Of a DNA stretch of 64,000 nucleotides, positions 53,093 through 62,631 are shown one piece after another. How positions within the stretch are numbered: the first letter of the stretch is position 1; every line of letters starts with the position of its first letter. Source of the DNA: JANWXD01 sp035575135 (GTDB taxonomy: Bacteria > Acidobacteriota > Terriglobia > Bryobacterales > Bryobacteraceae); NCBI GenBank assembly GCA_035575135.1, contig DATLYE010000075.1, forward strand, positions 1 to 64,000, in the 5' to 3' direction. The notes beneath the pieces are model-generated. The model had not been told where the DNA came from. It searched no databases and saw only the letters and a program-made list of their open reading frames with translations. Both the position numbers and the translations under genes were made by a program.

Positions 53093-54448
53093 TCAAACCT
53101 CCGGCCGATCCAGTTTCAGACTGCGCAGCACGTCATCCCACGGCTTGCGGTAGGGCCGCACCAGCATCGCCGAGGCTTCGCGATCCCCGAGTATCTCCTC
53201 GCGCTGAGGGTCCCACCGGATTTTGCGGCCCACGCGCAGCGAGATGTTCGCCAGATGGCACGCCGTGGACACCCGGTGGCCGTCCTCCACATCGGCGGCC
53301 GGGCGCTGCCGGGTTTTGATGCAGTCCAAGAAATTCCGCACGTGCAGGTCGAATTGCTCCTCGGCGGAACCGGCTTCGCGCAGCGGCTCGATCCAGCGCT
53401 CGCGCGGTCCTCCCGAGCGCCGGGGCCCGCCCGCGGGATGCCCGCGAAAAACAGGAATCGCATCTTCGGGCGCGACTCTTGCGTCCGCGTGGATTTCAAA
53501 ACCGCTCCGCCCGAGCGTCATGCTTCCTTTGGAACCGATAAACTCCAGGCCGCCGCCGGCTCCTCGCCCGAACCCTGCCTCCCGGTGTGACCACAGGGCC
53601 GTGAAACCCGGATACTCGAACAGCGCGTCCTGCGTGTCCGGCGTCTCTCCGTCGTCTTCCAGACAGAACCGCCCTCCGCTTGAGGCCACCGCAATTGGGC
53701 CGTCCACGCGCATCGCCCAGTGAACCACGTCCAACTGGTGCGATCCCAGGTTGGTCATCTGGCCTCCCGAATAATCCCAGAACCAGCGGAAGTGGTAGAG
53801 GGAGCGGTGCGGGCTATAAGGGCGCTCGGGCGCCGGGCCGAGCCACAAATCGTAGTCCAGCCCCGCCGGAGGCTCGCCCCCGGGCGGCCGTCCGAATCCG
53901 GGCATGATGTTCCGAAACGCGCCCATGCGTACGCTGTGAATCTTGCCCAGATAACCGCTGCGGAGGATTTCGACCGCCTTCTGATAGTGCCGCCCGCTGC
54001 GCTGCTGCGTGCCCACCTGCACGATGCGCCGGTAGCGCCGCGCCGCATTCACCATCCACCGGCCTTCGCGCACGAACAGCGTCATCGGCTTTTCAACATA
54101 CACATCCTTGCCGGCAGCGCACGCCAGAATCGTCATCAGCGCGTGCCAGTGATCCGGCGTAGAAATGACCAAGGCATCCACGTCCTTGGACTCCAGCATT
54201 TTGCGAAAGTCCCGGTAGCCTTTTGCGCGCGGCCCGCAGGCCGCCAGTCCCTGCTCCAGGCGCGGCTGGTAGACTTCGCACACGGCCACCAGATCGGCGT
54301 CCTTCTGGTTCTGGAAATCGTAGACGTGCTGGGCCCCGATCAGCCCGTAGCCGATAAAGCCTATCCCGACCCGGTCGTTCGCCCCCAGGATCCGCTGGTA
54401 CGACGCCGCGGTCATGACTCCCAGAAAACGGCGACGCGTAGCTGGCAT
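53093..54448 (-). CDS. Tat-exported Gfo/Idh/MocA-family oxidoreductase
   Basis: A 451-residue NAD(P)-dependent sugar dehydrogenase. Tat signal MPATRRRFLGVM begins at 54448. The Rossmann strand RVGIGFIGYGLIGAQH lies near residue 23 and the substrate motif EKPMTLFVREGR near residue 113. The second domain carries GSHQLDVVHWAMR, where a conserved His is expected. An ATG at 54457 also precedes. Operon with the TIM-barrel isomerase indicates a shared sugar substrate; the exact one is unknown. Confidence 0.85.
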   Translation of the reverse strand: MPATRRRFLGVMTAASYQRILGANDRVGIGFIGYGLIGAQHVYDFQNQKDADLVAVCEVYQPRLEQGLAACGPRAKGYRDFRKMLESKDVDALVISTPDHWHALMTILACAAGKDVYVEKPMTLFVREGRWMVNAARRYRRIVQVGTQQRSGRHYQKAVEILRSGYLGKIHSVRMGAFRNIMPGFGRPPGGEPPAGLDYDLWLGPAPERPYSPHRSLYHFRWFWDYSGGQMTNLGSHQLDVVHWAMRVDGPIAVASSGGRFCLEDDGETPDTQDALFEYPGFTALWSHREAGFGRGAGGGLEFIGSKGSMTLGRSGFEIHADARVAPEDAIPVFRGHPAGGPRRSGGPRERWIEPLREAGSAEEQFDLHVRNFLDCIKTRQRPAADVEDGHRVSTACHLANISLRVGRKIRWDPQREEILGDREASAMLVRPYRKPWDDVLRSLKLDRPEV

Positions 54449-54506
54449 GGCGAGCATCTTACCACCGCCGTCAAGCGCCCTGGCCGCGCCTGTTAGCATC
54501 GAAACG

Positions 54507-56480
54507 ATGACGGAGATCGCTCTTGAAACCATACTGGACTCCGGTGATGCGTCCCTTTACGACGCGCCCACGAAGGCCCCGGGGCCGCGTGGGTCCCTGC
54601 CGCTGACTCCGCAGATGCTACTCACACGCCCCTCCGGCGATCTGTTCGGCTGGACGCAGGACGTCGGCATGGGGTGGGATCCAGCCCATCTGGGAGCCAA
54701 AGAGATCCTCATTCTCAGCACCCACGGCGGCGTCCGCGCGCCGGACGGATCCCCGGTGGCGCTGGGATACCACACCGGGCACTGGGAGGTCGGCCTTCTG
54801 GTGGCGGCCGCCGCCCGGGAACTGAAATCCCTCGGCGCCATCCCTTTTGCGGGCTACTGTTCGGACCCCTGTGACGGCCGCACCCAAGGCACGACGGGCA
54901 TGTTCGACAGCCTTCCGTATCGTAACGACGCCGCGATCGTCCTGCGCCGGCTCATCCGCTCGCTGCCGACCCGCAGCGGCGTCATCGGCGTCGCCACCTG
55001 CGACAAGGGCCTACCCGCCATGATGATGGCCCTGGCCTCCATGCGCGAGCTTCCGTGCGTGCTGGTCCCGGGCGGCGTCACGCTGCTGGCCGAGGACGGG
55101 GAAGATGCCGGACTGGTCCAGTCCATCGGCGCACGCTTCGCTCACGGAAAGATCACGCTTGAGGAGGCGGCCGAAGCCGGCTGCCGCGCATGCGCGTCGC
55201 CGGGCGGCGGCTGCCAGTTCCTGGGCACGGCCGCCACCTCGCAGGTTGTCGCAGAAGCGCTGGGGCTCGCCGTACCCCATTCGGCCCTTGCGCCCTCCGG
55301 TCACGCCATCTGGGAGGATGCGGCACGCCGCAGCGCGCGGGCGGTGTTGGCCCTTGCAGCGCGCGGCGTTCGCACCCGCGATATTCTGACGGAAGCCTCC
55401 CTGCGCAATGCTCTGGTCACACACGCGGCCTTCGGCGGCTCCACCAACCTGATCCTCCACCTGGCGGCCATCGCCCACGCCGCCGGTCTGCCTCGCCCCA
55501 CCCGCGAGGACTGGGCGGCGTGCAACCGCAAGGTTCCGCGCCTGGTGGACGTGCTGCCCAACGGACCCAGAAATCATCCCACCTCGCAGGTGTTTCTTTC
55601 CGGCGGCGTCCCCGAGGTCATGTTGCACCTGCGCGAAGCGGGCCTGCTGGAACTGGAGGCGCTGACGGTGAGCGGCCAACCTCTGGGACGCATCCTCGAG
55701 TGGTGGGAACGCTCCGAACGCCGCGCCAGGCTTCGTGCGCTCCTCAAAGAGCGCGACGGCGTGGACCCGGATGACGTCATTATGGAGCCCGCAGCCGCGC
55801 GGCGGCGCGGACTGACCTCGACGGTGGTCTTTCCTACAGGGAATCTGGCTCCCGACGGCGCCGTCATCAAGGCGACGGCCATTGACCCGAGCGTGGTGGA
55901 TTCCGACGGGGTCTATCGCAAGCGCGGTCCGGCACGCGTCTTCGTCTCCGAACGCGCAGCAGTGGCCGCTATCAAGAACGGTGCGGTCCGGCCTGGGGAT
56001 ATCCTCGTGCTCGCCGGCCGCGGCCCCATGGGCGCCGGCATGGAAGAGACCTACCAGATCACCTCTGCGCTCAAGCACCTCGACTTTGGGAAACACGTCG
56101 CCGTGATCACCGACGCCCGCTTCAGCGGCGTCTCCACCGGCGCCTGCATCGGCCACGTCTCCCCCGAAGCTCTGGCGGGAGGCCCGATCGGCAAGGTTCT
56201 GGACGGCGACCTGATCGAGATCATCGTGGACCGCAACCGCCTGGAGGGTTCTGTAAACCTGATCGGCAGCGGCGGGGTTGCCTTCGGCCCGGAAGAGGGC
56301 GCCCGCGTCCTGGCCCGCCGTCCTCTCCGTCCGGACCTGGCGCCGGACCCGGATCTGCCGGACGACACGCGCCTCTGGGCGGCGCTTCAAGCTGTCTCCG
56401 GCGGCTCGTGGGGTGGTTGCGTCTACGATGTGGAGGCGATCCTGGCGCGGCTCGGGATGAAATCATCGGAGGGACGCTGA
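54507..56480 (+). CDS. YagF/YjhG-type D-xylonate dehydratase (IlvD/Edd family)
   Basis: A 657-residue dehydratase that converts D-xylonate to 2-keto-3-deoxy-xylonate in related enzymes. It matches E. coli YjhG block for block: RPSGDLFGWTQDVGMGW, CSDPCDGRTQGTTGMFDSLPYRND, ATCDKGLPAMMMALA, CRACASPGGGCQFLGTA and DARFSGVSTGACIGHVSPEALAGGPIGK. Cysteines in CDPCDG, TCDKG and ACASPGGGC can bind the iron-sulphur cluster. Length is normal. It is divergent from the oxidoreductase gene and part of a sugar-acid region that includes a GarD homologue. Confidence 0.92.
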   Translation: MTEIALETILDSGDASLYDAPTKAPGPRGSLPLTPQMLLTRPSGDLFGWTQDVGMGWDPAHLGAKEILILSTHGGVRAPDGSPVALGYHTGHWEVGLLVAAAARELKSLGAIPFAGYCSDPCDGRTQGTTGMFDSLPYRNDAAIVLRRLIRSLPTRSGVIGVATCDKGLPAMMMALASMRELPCVLVPGGVTLLAEDGEDAGLVQSIGARFAHGKITLEEAAEAGCRACASPGGGCQFLGTAATSQVVAEALGLAVPHSALAPSGHAIWEDAARRSARAVLALAARGVRTRDILTEASLRNALVTHAAFGGSTNLILHLAAIAHAAGLPRPTREDWAACNRKVPRLVDVLPNGPRNHPTSQVFLSGGVPEVMLHLREAGLLELEALTVSGQPLGRILEWWERSERRARLRALLKERDGVDPDDVIMEPAAARRRGLTSTVVFPTGNLAPDGAVIKATAIDPSVVDSDGVYRKRGPARVFVSERAAVAAIKNGAVRPGDILVLAGRGPMGAGMEETYQITSALKHLDFGKHVAVITDARFSGVSTGACIGHVSPEALAGGPIGKVLDGDLIEIIVDRNRLEGSVNLIGSGGVAFGPEEGARVLARRPLRPDLAPDPDLPDDTRLWAALQAVSGGSWGGCVYDVEAILARLGMKSSEGR

Positions 56481-56556
56481 GATCCGACCGGCAGCGCCCC
56501 GGGGCACACGCGGCTGCCGGACAAGCCGCCGGCCCGACGGATCTGCGGCATTCTGT

Positions 56557-57660
56557 TTATTCCGCCACCAGCACGGTCTTCCCACACTGCCACTGCCGCA
56601 CGGTCTCGAGGGCCTCGTTGGCCTGCTCCAGAACAAAGCGGTGAGTCACGTGCCGGGCAAACCGCCGCTTCCACTCGGCCTCCTCGAGCAGCCGCAGAGC
56701 CTGGTCGAGATGGCGCGGCTCAAAGCCCCAGCTGCCGAAGATCTGTAGCTGCTTGCGAGTGATGGCGTGCGGGCGGATCAAGACCTCTCCAGCATCGGCG
56801 TACTGGCCGAGCACAAGATACTTTCCGCCGTCGCGGCATAACTCGAACCCTTCCGGAATCACTGCGGGGCTGCCCACGCATTCGACCACCAGATCGGCGC
56901 CGTAGCCCCCGGTTTCCTCGAGCACGCGCTTCCGCCGCGCTTCGGCGTCCGCCACTTCCTCGACCGGGAGGACGACGTCGGCGCCGAACTCGCGGGCCAG
57001 CTCGAGGCGGTGGGCCGGCCCGCCGATCACAATCACCTTTCCCGCACCGGACCGCCGCGCCACGGCCAGCACCGCCAGCCCGACCGGCCCGGAGCCCTGG
57101 ATCACCACCACATCGCCCAGACTCACCGGCGCCCTCTCAAGTCCGTGCAGCGCCGTGGTGAGTGCGCAGCCTGCGCCCAGCACCGCTTGCGCCGGCAGAT
57201 CGTCCGGAAGCCGGAAAATCGCGGAGCCCGGACGCAGGTGGATGTATTCGGCGTAGCCGCCGCGCAGATGGGGCGGATCGTCGGCGCAGTAGGAAATCCC
57301 GTACGCCTTCCGGCTCAAGCACCGCGTGGGCTGGCGTTTGATGCGGCAGTAAAAGCACTCGCCGCAGGTCACCGAGCTGGCCCACGTCACCCGGTCGCCG
57401 CACCGGAGAGGTGCGCCGCGCCAGTCCCGTTCCAATCCCGGACCGAGCTGTTCGATGCGCCCCACAGACTCGTGTCCGAGGATCACCGGTAAGGGAACCG
57501 GCAGCTCCCCGCGCCACAGATGCACATCCGTCCCGCAGATGCCCGCCATCTCCACGCGAACCAGCGCCTCGCCCGGACCCACTTCCGGCGGCAATGGATA
57601 GGTTCGAATTTCCAGAGGCTGGTTGTAGTGGACCAGGACAGCAGCCTTAACAGTCCTCAC
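56557..57660 (-). CDS. Zinc-dependent alcohol dehydrogenase (MDR family)
   Basis: A 367-residue medium-chain dehydrogenase. The catalytic zinc ligands are in AGICGTDVHLWRGE and GHESVGRI, and the structural zinc cysteines in CGECFYCRIKRQPTRC. The NAD-binding motif is GSGPVGLAVLAVARRSG near residue 172. A GTG start at 57660 is fixed by GAGAGGAG seven bases upstream. It is similar to threonine/sorbitol dehydrogenases; the substrate may be a sugar alcohol or sugar-acid derivative given the neighbours. Confidence 0.88.
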   Translation of the reverse strand: MRTVKAAVLVHYNQPLEIRTYPLPPEVGPGEALVRVEMAGICGTDVHLWRGELPVPLPVILGHESVGRIEQLGPGLERDWRGAPLRCGDRVTWASSVTCGECFYCRIKRQPTRCLSRKAYGISYCADDPPHLRGGYAEYIHLRPGSAIFRLPDDLPAQAVLGAGCALTTALHGLERAPVSLGDVVVIQGSGPVGLAVLAVARRSGAGKVIVIGGPAHRLELAREFGADVVLPVEEVADAEARRKRVLEETGGYGADLVVECVGSPAVIPEGFELCRDGGKYLVLGQYADAGEVLIRPHAITRKQLQIFGSWGFEPRHLDQALRLLEEAEWKRRFARHVTHRFVLEQANEALETVRQWQCGKTVLVAE

Positions 57661-57825
57661 GCACTTGCTCCTCTCTTTCTTCCGGATTGCCGGCCACGAA
57701 CCGGCCGGCAACCGCCGCGAGTCGCCCAGACATTATGACCAAACCGCCCCGTCGCCTGAAAGATCCGTGTCGGTCTCTGGCGAGGTCGCTCTCCGCTACA
57801 ATGAGACCCATCCGGCCGCGTGCTT

Positions 57826-59304
57826 ATGTCCTCTGGAATCCAAAAACTCGCCGAGCTCATTCATTCCGGGTCCCTGGAGGACTGGGGGCGGCGGAACCGG
57901 GAGGTCTTCGAGGCCCTTTTCGGCGCCCCCTCCGGACGGTATCCCGCCAAGGCCAAGGAAAGCGTCACCCTCCGCGCCCCGGAATTCCGGGAGGACTCCG
58001 GCGTGCCCTTCGCCGCCTACATCGCGCGCCCGAACCCCGATTCGGGACCGTACGGCGGCATGTCGTTTGTCGTGTTTCCGGCCGCCGGCAAGCCCTGCCT
58101 GATCGGGATGGTCTGCGGGACTCAAGGTCTGGCGCCGGATGAAGCCATTCTGGGCCGGCCGGGCCACGTCCGCAAGATGCAGGCCATCTGCGCGTGGCTG
58201 AACCGGCGCGCGGGCGCCGGAGGGCTGGCGGCCTGGGCCAAGCAGGATCCCACGCGGACCGACCTCGAGATTCCTGAAAGCGTGCGGCGCGCCTGGTCGG
58301 AGTACGCAGACGTCTTCAAGCGCTACGGCAAGGTCGTCTACGCGCTCTATAGACCGGGCGCGGCCCGGGAGCAGACTGCGCAGGCGGCAGCCGCCATGCT
58401 GGACGTGATGTTCGAAGAGCGCGGCTTTCTGCCGCTCGAAGCGCACCGCCGTGACGCCGAACAACTCCAGGCGGAGTGGTTCCGGCACCTGATGCCTTCG
58501 GTGACGCGCACGGAGGTGGCCGAGCTGCTCCAGACCCGGCGCTACGTCATCGTGCAAGGCCCGCCGGGAACCGGCAAAACGCGCATGGCGCGCCTGCTGC
58601 TCCAGGAAGAATACGGCGGCTTCGGCATGTCGGTGCAGTTCCATCCCGGCACCACCTATGAAAATTTCGTCGGGGGCCTGGCGCCCGTGCACGGCGACGG
58701 CGCCCTCGGACTGCGTTTTGCGCCCGCTCCCGGCTTTCTCATGCGGGCCGCCGCGGAGGCCGCCCGGGATCCCGCGCGCAGCTACCTGCTCCACGTAGAC
58801 GAGATCAACCGTGCGGACCTGGCGAAGATTCTCGGCGAGGCGATTTTCCTGTTCGAGCCCGAACCGGAAAGCGAACGGGCCATCGAACTTCCTTACGATT
58901 TCGGACCGCCGTTTCACAGAACGCTGTGCCTGCCTCCGAACCTGCATGTATTGGGGACCATGAACACGGCCGACCGCAGCATCGCCATCGTAGACGTGGC
59001 TCTCCGGCGCCGCTTTGCCTTCGTCACGCTGTGGCCCAGCGCGCAAGTCGTCGAAGAGCAGAGCTGCGATCCCGGACCGCGCGCGTTCCGCGAACTGCTG
59101 TCCCTGTTCATCGAACATGCCCCTGAGGAAGGCCTGACGCTGGCCCCCGGGCACTCCTATTTCCTGGGCCGGACCGGAGAGGAAGTACGCCTGAAGCTCC
59201 GTACCGCCCTGGCGCCGCTGCTCGAGGAATATCTGGCGCAAGGCTACGTGGCGGGCTTCGCGGAAGCCGTGAGGGGGTACCTGCAGTGGCTCCGAACCCT
59301 GTGA
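57826..59304 (+). CDS. mcrB: McrB-like AAA+ GTPase/ATPase of a restriction system
   Basis: A 492-residue AAA+ protein of the McrB family. Residues ~1-220 form an N-terminal domain not recognised as DUF3578 or EVE. The motor domain has Walker A GPPGTGKT (245-252), Walker B LLHVDEINRADL and the family signature MNTADRS, with SIAIVDVALRRRF. McrB recognises modified DNA and drives cleavage by McrC. An upstream GTG at 57820 is possible. Its stop overlaps McrC's start (GTGA). Confidence 0.88.
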   Translation: MSSGIQKLAELIHSGSLEDWGRRNREVFEALFGAPSGRYPAKAKESVTLRAPEFREDSGVPFAAYIARPNPDSGPYGGMSFVVFPAAGKPCLIGMVCGTQGLAPDEAILGRPGHVRKMQAICAWLNRRAGAGGLAAWAKQDPTRTDLEIPESVRRAWSEYADVFKRYGKVVYALYRPGAAREQTAQAAAAMLDVMFEERGFLPLEAHRRDAEQLQAEWFRHLMPSVTRTEVAELLQTRRYVIVQGPPGTGKTRMARLLLQEEYGGFGMSVQFHPGTTYENFVGGLAPVHGDGALGLRFAPAPGFLMRAAAEAARDPARSYLLHVDEINRADLAKILGEAIFLFEPEPESERAIELPYDFGPPFHRTLCLPPNLHVLGTMNTADRSIAIVDVALRRRFAFVTLWPSAQVVEEQSCDPGPRAFRELLSLFIEHAPEEGLTLAPGHSYFLGRTGEEVRLKLRTALAPLLEEYLAQGYVAGFAEAVRGYLQWLRTL

Positions 59305-60797
59305 GCCGCGAACGCACGGGACCGCCGCGCACCGGACGCCCGCCTAACGGCCCTGGCGTCGTCCGCGAGATCTGCCTCGAAGTCGAGGATCACAGCAGCG
59401 CCGCCCGAAGCGCCCGCTCGCTGTTCGGCCTTTCCAAAGACCGCGGCACCGAACCACAGGCCGCGCGTCTGGCGGAGCAGTTCATCCTTTGGAACCGGGA
59501 TGTCTGCGACCTTCTGCAAGTTTCCATCCGCCGCGACTTCGACGGCAGGGAAGTTTATCTCGAGATCGAGTCGGGCAGCATCGTCGGTGCGGTGCCGCTG
59601 CGATCTCCGCTGACACAGCGCTTTGACTTCGGATTGGTGGTCCGGCCGCGGTTCCCGTGGCCGGGCATCGGCGCGTTGCTGGCGGAAACGGGCTGGCGCG
59701 TGGTCCCCTCCCCGTTGCGGCTGCCGGTGCTCAAGCGTTCGGAACGCCGCGTGCCGCCCTGGGTGCTGGCCTACATGGTGCTGGCGCGGCTGAAAGCGTT
59801 ACTGGACCGCCTGGAACGGCGCTTCGAGCTGACGAGCGAACATCGCATGGCGCCGAAGGGTAGCGTGCACTGGACCGCTTACGCCACGCGCAGCCTGCCG
59901 CGCGGCGCTTTCCTACGGGTGCCGTGCACCTTTCCCGACCTGCGGGACGATCGCGTGTTGAAAGCGGCGATCCGCTTCACGGTCGAGCGCCAGATCCGGT
60001 CGCTCGAAACTCAGCGCCAGCAGGGCTCCTTCGTCCACCGGCTGATTGCGTTTGCCGAGTCTTTGCTGCGGCGCGTCGAAGCCGTCCCGCCCCGCCGCCC
60101 CTCGGCCCTGGAGCTGGATGCCTGGCTGCGCCGGCCACTGCGAAGCGAAGCATTGCTCGAAGGACTGCACGCGATCCAGTGGACCGCCGAGGAACGCGGC
60201 TTGGCCGGACTCAGCGATCTCGAAGGCATCCCCTGGAAGCTGCCGATGGAGGAGTTCTTCGAGGCCTGGGTCGAGACCGTGCTCCAGTCCGTGGCCCGCA
60301 CGACCGGAGGCGCGCTGGGGGCGGCGCGGCGCAGGGAAACCACCCTGCCTCTCAATTGGGATCCGCCCTACGCCGGCTCGCAGAAGTGGCTGGCGCCGGA
60401 CCTTGTATTACATCTGGAAGACTGCACCGTGATTGTAGACGCCAAGTACAAACGCCACTGGGAGGAGATCCGGCAAGCCGAATGGGGCGGCTTGCCAGAG
60501 GAGATTCGCGAGCAGCACCGCCAGGATCTTCTCCAGGTACTGGCCTACGGCGCGGCAAGCGGCTCGCCTCTCACCATCTGCTGCCTGACCTATCCTTGCT
60601 CGTTGGAGACCTGGCGATCGCTGGCGGCGCGCGGACGGCTCTTCGATCAGGCGGAGATTCCGACTCCTACGCGCCGCCTCCAGCTGTGGCTGACGGCGGT
60701 GCCGATGCACGCCGATGTTGCGGCCATCGCCGCCCCGTGGATCCGCAAGCTGGGCCAGACACGGTATCACTACGGGAGCCCGGAAATCCGCATTTAG
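59301..60797 (+). CDS. mcrC: McrC-like restriction endonuclease subunit
   Basis: A 498-residue McrC-family nuclease. The PD-(D/E)xK motif near the C-terminus is APDLVLHLEDCTVIVDAKYK (Asp, then Asp-Ala-Lys). The N-terminal region (VREICLEVEDHSS) binds McrB. The GTG at 59301 overlaps the McrB TGA, so the two are coupled; a GTG at 59286 is an alternative. This type IV system defends against modified foreign DNA. The gene pair lies between the zinc dehydrogenase and galactarate dehydratase. Confidence 0.85.
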   Translation: MSRERTGPPRTGRPPNGPGVVREICLEVEDHSSAARSARSLFGLSKDRGTEPQAARLAEQFILWNRDVCDLLQVSIRRDFDGREVYLEIESGSIVGAVPLRSPLTQRFDFGLVVRPRFPWPGIGALLAETGWRVVPSPLRLPVLKRSERRVPPWVLAYMVLARLKALLDRLERRFELTSEHRMAPKGSVHWTAYATRSLPRGAFLRVPCTFPDLRDDRVLKAAIRFTVERQIRSLETQRQQGSFVHRLIAFAESLLRRVEAVPPRRPSALELDAWLRRPLRSEALLEGLHAIQWTAEERGLAGLSDLEGIPWKLPMEEFFEAWVETVLQSVARTTGGALGAARRRETTLPLNWDPPYAGSQKWLAPDLVLHLEDCTVIVDAKYKRHWEEIRQAEWGGLPEEIREQHRQDLLQVLAYGAASGSPLTICCLTYPCSLETWRSLAARGRLFDQAEIPTPTRRLQLWLTAVPMHADVAAIAAPWIRKLGQTRYHYGSPEIRI

Positions 60798-60867
60798 TCG
60801 TTGTCGAGGCTGAGGCCCCAGACGGGGCGTCCCCGCGGCACAAGGCCTTTCGGACCTAACATGGTGA

Positions 60868-62406
60868 ATGGGCATGCCGCCGCGCTACATCCGCGTCCAC
60901 CCGCGCGACAACGTCGGGATCGTGGTCAACCCAGAAGGCCTTGCTGCGGGCACGCGTATGCCGGACGGAGTCACCCTGCGCGAGTTCATCCCGCAAGGGC
61001 ACAAAGTGGCGCTGCGGGATCTTCGCGAGGGCGACGGCGTCATCCGGTATGGCCACCCGATAGGCCACGCTGTGCGCTTCATCCCCGAAGGCGCGTGGGT
61101 GCGGGAAGAACTGGTGCGCCTGCCGGAGCCTCCGCCGCTCGATGAGCTGCCGCTCGCCGTCGCCCCTCCTCCACCGCCGGCGCCGCTTGAAGGATGGACC
61201 TTCGAGGGCTATGTCAATCCCGATGGCTCGGTCGGAACGAAGAATCTCCTCGGGATCGCCACCACGGTCCAGTGCGCGGCCCCCACGGTTGAGTACGCCG
61301 TGCGGCGGATCCAGAGCGAGATCCTGCCGCGGTATCCCAACGTAGACGGCGTCGTGGCCCTGACCCATCTTTACGGCTGCGGCGTCGCCATTGATGCCCC
61401 CGGAGCGGAGATTCCTATTCGAACGCTGCGGAATCTGTGCCGGCATCCCAACCTCGGCGGCTCCGCGCTCCTGGTCAGCCTGGGCTGCGAGAAATTGCAG
61501 CCGGACCGGCTTTTAGACGGCAGCCGCTTGCCGGTCCTCGATCCGCAGCCCTACGTGATTCGCCTTCAGGACCACGAACTGCGCGGCTTCGGCGACATGG
61601 TTGCGGCGATCATGCGCGCGGCCGAAAAGCGCCTCGAGGAGCTTGATGCGCGCCGCCGCGTCCCGTGCCCGGCCTCCGAACTCGTCGTCGGGCTTCAATG
61701 CGGCGGCAGCGACGCATTCTCCGGCGTCACGGCTAATCCGGCCGTGGGCTACGCAGCCGATCTGCTCGTGCGCGCCGGAGCGACCGTGCTGTTTTCCGAA
61801 GTGACCGAAGTGCGCGACGCCATCCACCTGCTCATCCCCCGCGCCGTCAACGAGCAGGTCGCCCGCGATCTGGTGCGCGAGATGCGCTGGTACGACGATT
61901 ACCTGGCGCGCGGCCATGCGGACCGCAGCGCCAACCCCACGCCGGGAAATCGCCGCGGCGGGCTGGTCAACGTCGTCGAAAAGGCGCTCGGCTCGATCGC
62001 CAAAACCGGAACGACCGCGATCATGGCCGTTGCATCCCACGGCGAACGCGTGCGGAGCCGCGGCCTGGTCTTCGCCGCCACGCCGGCCAGCGACTTCATC
62101 TGCGGCACCACACAACTGGCCTCGATGAACCTCCACGTCTTCACTACCGGGGAGGGCAGCCCCTACGGGCTGGCCCTCGTCCCGGTGATCAAGGTCTCCT
62201 CGCGCACATCGCTGGCCGAACGGTGGCCCGATCTGATTGATCTGGACGCCGGCCGGATCGCCACCGGCGAAGCGACCATCGAGCAGGTCGGCTGGGAGCT
62301 GTTCCGGCTCATCCTCGACGTGGCGAGCGGCCGGAAACGGACGTGGACCGACTACTGGGGCCTTTACAACGCGCTGGCGTTGTTCAATCCCGCCCCGATT
62401 ACGTGA
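60868..62406 (+). CDS. garD: Galactarate dehydratase (GarD/UxaA family)
   Basis: A 512-residue dehydratase converting galactarate to 5-keto-4-deoxy-glucarate in E. coli GarD. Blocks shared with GarD include DGVTLREFIPQGHKVAL, LPEPPPLDELPLA, GSVGTKNLLGIATTVQC, VVALTHLYGCGVAI, LGCEKLQP, CPASELVVGLQCGGSDAFSGVTANPAVGYAADLLVR and DRSANPTPGNRRGGL. Length matches. ATGs at 60868 and 60874 are close. With the xylonate dehydratase it indicates use of sugar acids from plant or microbial polysaccharide. Confidence 0.93.
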   Translation: MGMPPRYIRVHPRDNVGIVVNPEGLAAGTRMPDGVTLREFIPQGHKVALRDLREGDGVIRYGHPIGHAVRFIPEGAWVREELVRLPEPPPLDELPLAVAPPPPPAPLEGWTFEGYVNPDGSVGTKNLLGIATTVQCAAPTVEYAVRRIQSEILPRYPNVDGVVALTHLYGCGVAIDAPGAEIPIRTLRNLCRHPNLGGSALLVSLGCEKLQPDRLLDGSRLPVLDPQPYVIRLQDHELRGFGDMVAAIMRAAEKRLEELDARRRVPCPASELVVGLQCGGSDAFSGVTANPAVGYAADLLVRAGATVLFSEVTEVRDAIHLLIPRAVNEQVARDLVREMRWYDDYLARGHADRSANPTPGNRRGGLVNVVEKALGSIAKTGTTAIMAVASHGERVRSRGLVFAATPASDFICGTTQLASMNLHVFTTGEGSPYGLALVPVIKVSSRTSLAERWPDLIDLDAGRIATGEATIEQVGWELFRLILDVASGRKRTWTDYWGLYNALALFNPAPIT

Positions 62407-62429
62407 CCTTCCAAGCCATTTCTGCGGCG

Positions 62430-62460
62430 CAAGCCGCCTCCCCCCGCAAGGGGCGGCTTG
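62430..62460 (+). terminator. Possible terminator after galactarate dehydratase
   Basis: CAAGCCGCC (62430-62438) pairs with GGCGGCTTG (62452-62460) across a 13-base loop, but only TTCC follows. It may work as a Rho-dependent or bidirectional signal. Confidence 0.4.
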
Positions 62461-62631
62461 TTCCAGCGATGCCTGAGACCCCTTACCGGCTCTCGCAGCT
62501 AGGCACCCTCCGGTAGAAGTTGCCTCCGACGAGGACCTTGACCAGCTTGCCTACTCTCGTGTTCACACCGTAGCGGTACAACTCGTCAGCAGCGTTCCGG
62601 TCGTTTCGCTCGCGCGCCGCTAGGGGGCAGA

